Notes under the pieces: generated by a model | Told to the model about the DNA's origin: nothing | Databases searched by the model: none | The model's input: only the letters and a program-made list of their open reading frames with translations | Shown: one piece after another, positions 1 through 5,350 of the stretch | Numbering within the stretch: the first letter of the stretch is position 1 | Layout: each line of letters begins with the position of its first letter | Assembly: GCA_026987255.1 (NCBI GenBank) | Contig: JALSNA010000005.1 | Span: 1 to 5,784 of the forward strand | DNA length: 5,784 nucleotides | DNA from: Hyphomicrobiales bacterium | GTDB taxonomy: Bacteria; Pseudomonadota; Alphaproteobacteria; Rhizobiales; Aestuariivirgaceae | Reading direction: 5' to 3' | Translations under genes and position numbers: made by a program

Positions 1-1179
1 TCAGCGGAAGGCCTGGATGCCGGTCTGGGCGCGGCCGAGGATCAGGGCGTGCATGTCCTGGGTGCCCTCGTAGGTGTTGACCGCTTCCAGATTGACCATG
101 TGGCGCATGACGGGGAACTCGTCCGAGATGCCGTTGCCGCCCAGCATGTCGCGGGCGGTGCGGGCCACGTCCAGGGCCTTCAGGCAGTTGTTGCGCTTCA
201 TCAGCGAGATGGCCGGCGGGGCCAGGCGGCCTTCGTCCAGACCGCGGCCAAGCATGAGACAGCCGGACAGCCCCAGGGCAATGTCCGTCTGCATGTCCGC
301 CAGCTTCTTCTGGATGAGCTGGTTGGCGGCCAGCGGGCGGGCGAACTGTTTGCGCTCCAGCACATAATCGCGGGCGGTGTGCCAGCAGGCCTCGGCCGCG
401 CCCATGACGCCCCAGGCGATGCCATAACGGGCCTTGTTGAGGCAGCCGAAGGGGCCTTTCAGGCCGCGCACGCCGGGCAGCAGGGCGGCGGCGGGCACAT
501 GGACATCATCGAGCACGATCTCGCCGGTGACGGAGGCGCGCAAGGCCAGCTTGTTGGTGATTTTCGGGGCCGAATAGCCCCTGGCTCCGGCCTCGACGAT
601 GAAGCCGCCGATGGCCCCGTCCTCGTCCTCCAGCCTGGCCCAGACGATGGCGATGCCGGCGATGGGCGAATTGGTGATCCACATCTTGGAGCCGTTGAGC
701 ACATAGCCCTGGGCGGTGCGCCGGGCGCGCGTCTTCATGCCGGCCGGATCGGAACCGGCATCGGGCTCGGTGAGGCCGAAACAGCCGATCAGCTCGCCGC
801 TGGCCAGTTTCGGCAGGTATTTGGCCTTCTGCTCATCGGAGCCATAGGCCTCGATGGGATACATGACCAGGGAGTTCTGCACGCTCATGGCGGAGCGGAA
901 GCCGGAATCGATGCGCTCCACCTCGCGCGCCGCCAGGCCATAGGCCACATGGCTCATGCCGGAGCCGCCGTATTGGGGGCTGGTCATGATGCCGAGCAGG
1001 CCCATTTCGCCCATTTCGCGCATGATGGCCGGATCGAAGGATTCGGCGCGAAAGCCCTCCACGACGCGCGGCGCGAGTTGCCCGGCGGCGAAAGCGGCCA
1101 GCGCATCGCGGATCATGATCTCGTCTTCGCTCAGGGCGCTTTCCAGCCCCAGCGGGTCGGCCCAGTCAAATGTGCTCAT
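1..1179 (-). CDS. gcdH: Glutaryl-CoA dehydrogenase (acyl-CoA dehydrogenase family)
   Basis: FAD-dependent enzyme that oxidises and decarboxylates glutaryl-CoA to crotonyl-CoA in lysine/tryptophan degradation, passing electrons to ETF; cytoplasmic. The 392-residue product is full length for the family. Seen: the acyl-CoA dehydrogenase signature [13 protein letters not shown] at about 133-145, MWITNSP at 166-172, and the C-terminal [20 protein letters not shown], in which Glu371 matches the catalytic base. Arg95 in [14 protein letters not shown] matches the arginine that binds the glutaryl carboxylate in characterised GCDHs, and this favours GCDH over a generic acyl-CoA dehydrogenase. The start at MSTFDWADP is chosen because GGGAG (1190-1194) lies 10 nt upstream; an in-frame ATG 16 codons earlier gives a non-conserved extension. 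It lies 114 nt after ribF, and a cluster of inverted repeats sits upstream. The usual partners (a CaiB-type CoA-transferase, a LysR regulator) are not in the window. A non-decarboxylating variant cannot be excluded by eye. Confidence 0.92.
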   Translation of the reverse strand: MSTFDWADPLGLESALSEDEIMIRDALAAFAAGQLAPRVVEGFRAESFDPAIMREMGEMGLLGIMTSPQYGGSGMSHVAYGLAAREVERIDSGFRSAMSVQNSLVMYPIEAYGSDEQKAKYLPKLASGELIGCFGLTEPDAGSDPAGMKTRARRTAQGYVLNGSKMWITNSPIAGIAIVWARLEDEDGAIGGFIVEAGARGYSAPKITNKLALRASVTGEIVLDDVHVPAAALLPGVRGLKGPFGCLNKARYGIAWGVMGAAEACWHTARDYVLERKQFARPLAANQLIQKKLADMQTDIALGLSGCLMLGRGLDEGRLAPPAISLMKRNNCLKALDVARTARDMLGGNGISDEFPVMRHMVNLEAVNTYEGTQDMHALILGRAQTGIQAFR

Positions 1180-1189
1180 GGATGCATGA

Positions 1190-1194
1190 CTCCC
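1190..1194 (-). promoter_or_regulatory. Ribosome-binding site of gcdH
   Basis: GGGAG on the minus strand, 10 nt before the ATG at 1179. It decides the start in favour of the 392-residue form over the longer in-frame ATG at 1227. Confidence 0.6.
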
Positions 1195-1258
1195 GGATGG
1201 TCCAGACAGGGCGCAAGAATGCGCCACGGCGGGCTGGCGCGCAAGCCTTGCGGCCTCA

Positions 1259-1286
1259 GACCATGGTCAAATGACCTCAAGTGAGG
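1259..1286. promoter_or_regulatory. Cluster of three abutting inverted repeats upstream of gcdH (putative operator)
   Basis: Three palindromic units follow one another in 28 bp: GACCATGGTC (1259-1268, perfect), GGTCAAATGACC (1265-1276, 5-bp arms, 2-nt centre) and CCTCAAGTGAGG (1275-1286, 5-bp arms, 2-nt centre). They lie in the ribF-gcdH spacer, about 80-107 nt before the gcdH start. The minus-strand TTGACC inside the second unit could serve as a -35 box, but no good -10 is visible 16-18 nt further on. The arrangement resembles a binding site for a dimeric repressor (GntR/FadR- or TetR-like). The regulator is not in the window, so this is inference from symmetry. Confidence 0.4.
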
Positions 1287-1293
1287 CGCGGCA

Positions 1294-2328
1294 TCAGATG
1301 CGCCCCCGGGCCTGGGCGGCGCCGAGGGGAAAGGTGCTCATGGGATCGTTCTGCTCGATGCGGGCCAGACGGCTTTCGATTTTCGCCACGTCGTCCTTCA
1401 TGCGCGCCACCAGCGCGTCAACGGAGCAGAACTTCTCGTCGGGGCGGATGAAATCGACGAAATCCACCAGCAGATCGCGGCCGTAGAGATCGGCCTCGAA
1501 ACCGGGCAGATAGACTTCCAGGAAACGCTCGTGGGTGTCAAAGGTGGGGCGCAGGCCGACATAGCCCGCGCCGCGCCAGCCGGAGGGATGGGCCGGGGCG
1601 GGCAGGCCTTTCGCGGCTTGCGCAGTGGCCGGGCGCACGCGCATGGCATAGATGCCCTCGCGCGGTTCGCAGCCGGCGGGCAGGCGGATGTTGGCGGTGG
1701 GAAAGCCGATGGCGCGGCCACGCCTGTCGCCCTTCACCACCTGGCCTTGCACCATCCACCAGTAGCCCAGCTCGTTGGCGGCGGCGCGCACATGGCCATG
1801 GCGCAGATGGGCGCGGATGGAGGAGGAGGCAAAGGGGGCGGCGTTGTCCTCATCGGCCACCTGCTCGATGATGGTGACGCCAAAGCCGTGTTTTGCCCCC
1901 AGCGTCTTCATCAGACCGGGATCGCCCTTGCGGCCATGGCCGAAGTGAAAGTCATAGCCGGTGACCACATGGGCGACGCGCATGCGCTCCACCAGATAGC
2001 GGCGGACGAAGTCCTGCGCCTCCATGGCCGCCATTTGCCTGGAAAAGGGCAGGACGGAGACGAAACCGCCGCCAAGGGCCTTGAGCAGGCGCGCCTTCAT
2101 GGGCAAGGGCGTGAGGCGAAAGACCGGCTCATCGGGGCGGAACAGATCGCGCGGGTGCGGCTCCAGGGTCATCATGCCCCAGGGGGCCCCCAGATCCCTG
2201 GCCCTGGCGCGGGCGGCGGCGAGCAGCTGCTGGTGGCCGCGGTGCAGGCCGTCGAAATTGCCTATGGCCACCACCGCGCCGGTGCATTCGGGCGGGACAT
2301 CCCCGTTGATGGTGAAGTGCCTGGCCAT
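1294..2328 (-). CDS. ribF: Bifunctional riboflavin kinase / FMN adenylyltransferase (FAD synthetase)
   Basis: Converts riboflavin to FMN and then FAD, using two ATP; cytoplasmic. The 344-residue product has both domains. The N-terminal adenylyltransferase (about 15-185) carries GNFDGLHRGHQQLL with the nucleotide-binding HxGH at 29-32, GYDFHFGHGRKGD at 124-136 and the SSSIR motif at 168-172. The C-terminal flavokinase (about 190-318) carries VVKGDRRGRAIGFPTANI at 197-214 with the PTAN ATP/Mg site at 210-213, GLRPTFD at 258-264 and LEVYLPGFEADLYG at 270-283, where Glu271 is the likely catalytic base. A loop at about 233-253 (TAQAAKGLPAPAHPSG) before the GLRPTF strand looks longer than usual. 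The start is fixed by a strong GGGAGGAG 8 nt upstream; the open frame extends 111 codons further up, but only through maoC in another frame. The maoC stop is 16 nt upstream, implying co-translation. In many bacteria ribF is followed by ileS; here it is followed by gcdH. Confidence 0.96.
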   Translation of the reverse strand: MARHFTINGDVPPECTGAVVAIGNFDGLHRGHQQLLAAARARARDLGAPWGMMTLEPHPRDLFRPDEPVFRLTPLPMKARLLKALGGGFVSVLPFSRQMAAMEAQDFVRRYLVERMRVAHVVTGYDFHFGHGRKGDPGLMKTLGAKHGFGVTIIEQVADEDNAAPFASSSIRAHLRHGHVRAAANELGYWWMVQGQVVKGDRRGRAIGFPTANIRLPAGCEPREGIYAMRVRPATAQAAKGLPAPAHPSGWRGAGYVGLRPTFDTHERFLEVYLPGFEADLYGRDLLVDFVDFIRPDEKFCSVDALVARMKDDVAKIESRLARIEQNDPMSTFPLGAAQARGRI

Positions 2329-2336
2329 GTGTGCAG

Positions 2337-2346
2337 CTCCTCCCTC
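2337..2346 (-). promoter_or_regulatory. Strong ribosome-binding site of ribF overlapping the maoC stop codon
   Basis: The minus strand reads GAGGGAGGAG, 8 nt before the ribF ATG. The last two bases of the maoC TGA (2345-2347) are its first bases, so ribosomes terminating on maoC finish on the ribF loading site. This suggests coupled translation. Confidence 0.7.
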
Positions 2347-2773
2347 AGGCGCGGCCGGGCGCCAGGACGGTGGCCTCGCCGCGCAGCACCTGCTTGCCGC
2401 CCACCATGCAGCGGCAGGCAAAGGTGACGCGCTTGCGGCGGGTGTCGATCCCGGTGATCTCCACCTCGGCCTGCACCGTATCGCCGATGAACACCGGGGC
2501 GCGAAAGTGCAGGGACTGGGAAAGATAGACGGCGCCCCTGCCCGGCAGGCGGGTGCCCAGCAGGGCGGAGATGAGCGAGGCGGTGAGCATGCCATGGACC
2601 ACCGGCTTGCCGAAGATGCCGGTGGCGGCATAGGCGGCATCGACATGGGCCGGGTTGACATCGCCGCTCAGGCGGGCGAAGGCCTCGACATCTTCCCGCG
2701 TGAAGGTGCGCTGCAATTGCGCCGTCATGCCCTCGCGCATGTCCTCGATGAAGACCTGGGCAACATCACTCAT
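2345..2773 (-). CDS. MaoC-family (R)-specific enoyl-CoA hydratase
   Basis: A 142-residue single hot-dog-fold protein, the size of PhaJ-type hydratases, which add water to trans-2-enoyl-CoA to give (R)-3-hydroxyacyl-CoA. Seen: FTREDVEAFARLSGDVNPAHVD at about 24-45 is the hydratase-2 motif. Asp38 and His43 have the same five-residue spacing as the catalytic Asp/His pair of PhaJ, and KPVVHGML follows at 56-63. The C-terminal half (LHFRAPVFIGDTV, about 88-100) matches the second strand layer of the hot dog. The start at MSDVAQVF is chosen because its ATG overlaps the TGA of the HAD gene (4-nt ATGA) and GGAGAAGG lies 4 nt before it; an in-frame ATG 8 codons upstream is within the HAD gene. Substrate is unknown; no phaC or other PHA gene is in view, so the role may be in fatty-acid or acyl-CoA turnover. 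A non-catalytic thioesterase-like role is less likely given the intact Asp/His. Confidence 0.88.
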   Translation of the reverse strand: MSDVAQVFIEDMREGMTAQLQRTFTREDVEAFARLSGDVNPAHVDAAYAATGIFGKPVVHGMLTASLISALLGTRLPGRGAVYLSQSLHFRAPVFIGDTVQAEVEITGIDTRRKRVTFACRCMVGGKQVLRGEATVLAPGRA

Positions 2774-3675
2774 TTGCCTTCTCCGTTTTCCTTCCACACC
2801 AGGCGCTCCATGATGCCGGCCAGGTTCACCCCCGGCGCGGTCCTTTCGATCAGCTCCATGATGGCGGCCACGCCGCCCTTCAGAAGCTCCTCGTGGTGGA
2901 TGCCGGTGGCGATGTAGAGCGCGGCGATGCCGAAATCGCGCGCCCCCAGGATGTCGGTGGCCAGGCCATCGCCAATGGCCATGATTTCGCTCTTGTCCAC
3001 ATTGCGCCCGGCGGCGTCGCGGGCCTTGCGCAGGCAGGCCTCGTAGATGGGCGGATGGGGTTTTCCGGCCATGATGACGCGGCCGCCCTCCTGCGCGTAG
3101 ATGGCCGCCAGGGCGCCGCCGCAGGGGATGATGCGATCGCCATGCTGGACCTTCAGATCCGGGTTGGCGCAGACCAGATCGAGGTTGCGCGCCGCCAGGG
3201 CCCTGAGCATGCCGCGGTAATCCTCCGGCGATTCGCTCAGATCGTCATAGGGGCCGGAGCACAGGATGAGTTCGGCATCTTCCTCGCCGGTGAAGGTGAC
3301 GGGGAGGCCTTCGCGCAGGTGGGCGTCCTTTTCCGGGCCCAGGTGAAAGACCCTGGCGCCGGCCCTGGCGCGGATCACCTCGCGGGTCACGTCGCCGGAG
3401 GTGACGATGGCATCCCAGCTTTTGCGCGGCACCTTCAGGCCGTCGAGCTGGGTTATCAGGGCCGGGGTGGGGCGCGGCGAATTGGTGATGAAAATGACGA
3501 TGCCGCCATTTTCGCGATGGCGGATGAGGGCGGCGCAGGCGGCCTGATCGGCCTTGACGCCATTGTGCACCACGCCCCAGATGTCGCAAAACCACACCGG
3601 ATAGCGCGCCGAGAGGGGGGAGACGTCTTGCAAGATGGCGGGAACCTTGTCTTGCGGCTGCTGTGCGCGGCTCAT
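2770..3675 (-). CDS. HAD-superfamily class IIA hydrolase (TIGR01459-like, NagD-related)
   Basis: A 301-residue predicted phosphatase of the NagD/PNPase-like class IIA HAD group; substrate unknown, cytoplasmic. Seen in order: motif I CDIWGVVHNG at 30-39 with nucleophile Asp31; motif II FITNSPR at 62-68; a substrate-capping domain at about 75-200; motif III Lys205 in AGKPHPP; motif IV IGDGLATDI at 234-242 with Mg-binding Asp236 and Asp241; then GIAALYIATGIHHEEL. The second Asp of the usual DxD (general acid/base) is Trp33; to my knowledge the alphaproteobacterial family with DxWGVxHNG shares this. The start is chosen at MSRAQQ because it begins just before the conserved part; no strong Shine-Dalgarno precedes it (AGGG 11 nt away), and upstream in-frame ATGs at 3714 and 3756 remain possible. 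It is the first gene of the HAD-maoC-ribF cluster, overlapping maoC by 4 nt. That context hints at flavin or nucleotide phosphate turnover, which is inference only. Confidence 0.88.
   Translation of the reverse strand: MSRAQQPQDKVPAILQDVSPLSARYPVWFCDIWGVVHNGVKADQAACAALIRHRENGGIVIFITNSPRPTPALITQLDGLKVPRKSWDAIVTSGDVTREVIRARAGARVFHLGPEKDAHLREGLPVTFTGEEDAELILCSGPYDDLSESPEDYRGMLRALAARNLDLVCANPDLKVQHGDRIIPCGGALAAIYAQEGGRVIMAGKPHPPIYEACLRKARDAAGRNVDKSEIMAIGDGLATDILGARDFGIAALYIATGIHHEELLKGGVAAIMELIERTAPGVNLAGIMERLVWKENGEGK
2777..2784 (-). promoter_or_regulatory. Ribosome-binding site of maoC inside the end of the HAD gene
   Basis: The minus strand reads GGAGAAGG, 4-8 nt before the ATG at 2773, within the last codons of the upstream HAD gene. 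Together with the ATGA overlap it supports the short maoC start and translational coupling. Confidence 0.6.
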
Positions 3676-3694
3676 GGATGATCTGGCCCTGCTT

Positions 3695-3733
3695 GATGCG
3701 AAAAGGATGCGCATCCATGCCCCCGCGCCGGGG
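3695..3733. repeat. Palindromes and hairpins in the EAL-HAD spacer
   Basis: Three overlapping symmetric elements: CCCCGCGCCGGGG (3721-3733, 5-bp GC stem, 3-nt loop); GGATGCGCATCC (3705-3716, perfect 12-bp palindrome, followed by TTTT on the minus strand); and GATGCG/CGCATC (3695-3700 with 3710-3715, 6-bp stem, 9-nt loop), which would compete with the palindrome. They could be a weak terminator for the upstream gene or a site at the promoter of the downstream operon. No long T-tract is present, so a classical intrinsic terminator is not supported. Confidence 0.35.
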
Positions 3734-3743
3734 CGGCTGTCAA
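3715..3743 (-). promoter_or_regulatory. Candidate sigma-70-type promoter for HAD-maoC-ribF
   Basis: The minus strand has a perfect TTGACA (-35, 3743-3738), then 17 nt, then GCATGG (3720-3715) at the -10 position. The -10 is a poor match, so the call rests mainly on the -35 and its place in the 84-nt gap after the EAL-like gene. A start near 3707 would leave a leader of about 30 nt before the HAD ATG. Confidence 0.35.
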
Positions 3744-3759
3744 GGCATGCGTTCAAGGT

Positions 3760-5136
3760 TCACGCGGCGCTGCGCGGGCTGGCCCTGTGCCGGGGGGCGC
3801 TCATGCGCACGCGGCGCGGCGGCGAATAGAGCCGCCCGCGGGCCAGAGGAACGAGGGGCCGCAAACGGGCCTCGAATTGCGCCGTATCGACGCCGCTGGC
3901 GATGATCTGGAGCCCATGGGCGGCGATTTTCTCCAAAGTGGCGCGGCCTTCGCCTTGCAGGCTGTCCGCAAGGGTGCGCGGGCCCATGTCGAGATAGGCA
4001 AAACCGAGCTGGCGCAGGGCGGGGGCATCGATGAGATCCGGGTGGCACTGGCTGAGGCACAGACGCACGCCATTCTGGGCCAGCCAGGCCAGCCCCAAAG
4101 TGCCCTCCTCTCCGGCCAGGGAGAGGGTTTCCTGGGAGACATCGAGGGTAAGGCCGCTGGCCAAGTCGCGGTTTTCGATCATGAAGGCCTGCAGATCGTC
4201 ACGGAAGGTGCGGGAGGAGAGAGAAGTGCGCGACAGCGGGCAGATGACCGAAGCCTGGCGCCCCCTGGCGCGCAGGCGGCGCAGGAAATCCACCGCGTGG
4301 CGCAGGGCTTCCATGTCGAGCTTTTCGGCGATGCCCAGCCGCGCGGCGCGGGCCTGGGCCTTGGCGGCGAGGAAGATCCGCCCATCACGGGCCGCCAGCG
4401 CCGGAGCGGCGCGATAAAGAGCCGTGCGGCGGGCGCGCACATCCACCACCGGCTCCATGTAAAGGCGGAAACCGTGCAGGCCTGGCGCTTCGGGCCGCAG
4501 GCGCAGCGGGGTGGGCGCAGGGCCCTGATGGGCCGCCTTTTGGCGATGGGGCGGCTTTTCGGGCCGGGGCGCGGGGCCGGGCATGGCCGGATGCGGGCGG
4601 TTGTCCGCTTGCGCCGCACCGGCCCCTCCGGTCTGCGGAGCGGGAGCAGGTCCATGGAGAGGTTGTCCATGCGGCGCGGATTTGTCCCGCGGCGTCTTGG
4701 CGGCAAAGGGTCTTGCGGAATTCGCACCCGGGCGCACGGCGGATGGCGCGGGCGCGCGGGGTTTGGCGGGTGTCTGCGGGCCGGTCCGGGCCGGTTTCGC
4801 GGAGGGTGTTTTCGTGCGCCGGGGAGCCGCAGCGGCCTTTGCATCGGCGCTGCCCTCCAGGCGCTCAAGGCGCTGGCGCAAGCCGTGCACCTCCTTGCGC
4901 AGACCGCCGAAGAGGCGCATGACATCGGCAAGGCGGCGCATGGCGTCATGCCTGTCATGGCCGCCCGCGCCGGCGAGAAAGAGAATCTGCGCCGCGGCCA
5001 GCAAAAGGAGCGAAATCAGCAAGACCGGGGCCAGGGACAGACCACGGCTCCAGGCCCAGACGGAGAAGGCCGCCGCCGCCACACTCAGGGCCATGGGCAG
5101 ATAGATGAAGAAAAATGCGCGCATCAGGGCCTTCAT
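3760..5136 (-). CDS. TipF-like membrane protein with a degenerate EAL domain
   Basis: 458 residues. Two hydrophobic helices (about 7-29 and 35-56) form a short-loop hairpin; a charged heptad-like stretch (about 65-95, RLADVMRLFGGLRKEVHGLRQRLERLEG) suggests a coiled coil; 96-220 is a low-complexity Pro/Ala/Arg/Lys linker; 223-442 has the outline of an EAL domain (LYMEPVVDV, LDMEALRHAVDFL, GLTLDVSQETL, FAYLDMGP, LQIIASGVDTAQFEARL, RGRLYSPP). The EAL motif itself reads RAA after Tyr241, and the positions of the other metal and base residues (ITE Glu, DDFG, KID Lys, AEGVE Glu, QG) are replaced, so phosphodiesterase activity is not expected. This layout and length match Caulobacter TipF, a c-di-GMP-responsive flagellar assembly factor; that identity is inferred from architecture. 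The start is set by GGGAGG 8 nt upstream and by the position of the first helix. No flagellar genes are in view. Alternative: another inactive EAL scaffold. Confidence 0.75.
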   Translation of the reverse strand: MKALMRAFFFIYLPMALSVAAAAFSVWAWSRGLSLAPVLLISLLLLAAAQILFLAGAGGHDRHDAMRRLADVMRLFGGLRKEVHGLRQRLERLEGSADAKAAAAPRRTKTPSAKPARTGPQTPAKPRAPAPSAVRPGANSARPFAAKTPRDKSAPHGQPLHGPAPAPQTGGAGAAQADNRPHPAMPGPAPRPEKPPHRQKAAHQGPAPTPLRLRPEAPGLHGFRLYMEPVVDVRARRTALYRAAPALAARDGRIFLAAKAQARAARLGIAEKLDMEALRHAVDFLRRLRARGRQASVICPLSRTSLSSRTFRDDLQAFMIENRDLASGLTLDVSQETLSLAGEEGTLGLAWLAQNGVRLCLSQCHPDLIDAPALRQLGFAYLDMGPRTLADSLQGEGRATLEKIAAHGLQIIASGVDTAQFEARLRPLVPLARGRLYSPPRRVRMSAPRHRASPRSAA

Positions 5137-5144
5137 GCCCCAGA

Positions 5145-5150
5145 CCTCCC
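5145..5150 (-). promoter_or_regulatory. Ribosome-binding site of the TipF-like gene
   Basis: GGGAGG on the minus strand, 8 nt before the ATG at 5136. It decides the start against the longer open frame that reaches 5547 through the divergent gene. Confidence 0.65.
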
Positions 5151-5217
5151 GCCAGATTGCCAAATGAGCAGCATCCCCATCGCCGCCTGCCCCAAAAGCG
5201 CAGGCCCGCATCCAATA

Positions 5218-5227
5218 CAACCGGTTG
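5218..5227. repeat. 10-bp perfect palindrome CAACCGGTTG
   Basis: Self-complementary CAACCGGTTG, 82 nt upstream of the TipF-like ATG and 124 nt upstream of the plus-strand ATG. It may be an operator in the divergent promoter region. A palindrome this short can occur by chance. Confidence 0.25.
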
Positions 5228-5338
5228 CACCCTGCCGCGCGCACCCTACTCCCGGGGCAGAAGAAATTCAAGCCTGAGGGCTTTCCTTGCGGACGATCGC
5301 GGTGCATATTGTCTCTTGAGCGGGGGCTCATCCATCGT

Positions 5339-5343
5339 GGAGG
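5339..5343 (+). promoter_or_regulatory. Ribosome-binding site of the exported-protein gene
   Basis: GGAGG ending 7 nt before the ATG at 5351, close to ideal spacing. It fixes the start of the partial plus-strand gene. Confidence 0.7.
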
Positions 5344-5350
5344 CATTCTC

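Larger units (their letters stand above)
5137..5350. promoter_or_regulatory. Divergent intergenic region
   Basis: 214 nt between the start codons of two divergent genes, so it should hold promoters for both. Visible: a perfect 10-bp palindrome CAACCGGTTG at 5218-5227, and an AT-richer CATATTGT at 5305-5312, about 40 nt before the plus-strand ATG, which could be a -10 element without a convincing -35. No CtrA-type TTAA-N7-TTAA site and no credible small gene were seen. Confidence 0.45.

Noticed and set aside
49..1284. Long plus-strand open frame opposite gcdH
   Set aside because: Its translation is Gly/Ala/His-rich with no recognisable motif, and it is exactly antisense to a gene with clear family signatures; typical shadow frame in GC-rich DNA.
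1285..1304. Possible terminator hairpin around the ribF stop (GCATC/GATGC, GGCGC/GCGCC)
   Set aside because: The stem is short and interrupted, overlaps the stop codon and has no T-tract on the minus strand.
1531..2427. 298-codon plus-strand open frame opposite ribF
   Set aside because: Antisense shadow of ribF, which has complete catalytic motifs on the other strand.
2329..2661. N-terminal extension of RibF by 111 codons
   Set aside because: The extension is a Pro/Arg/Ser-rich out-of-frame reading of maoC; the ribF ATG at 2328 has an excellent Shine-Dalgarno and begins near the conserved domain.
4470..4850. Low-complexity linker considered as a frameshift or unrelated inserted DNA
   Set aside because: The frame is open throughout and joins membrane helices to the EAL-like domain; Pro/Ala/basic linkers are normal in such anchored proteins.
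3787..5277. 496-codon plus-strand open frame opposite the pseudo-EAL gene
   Set aside because: Low-complexity Arg/Gly/Ala translation with no domain, while the minus strand shows helices, linker and EAL-like motifs plus a good ribosome-binding site.
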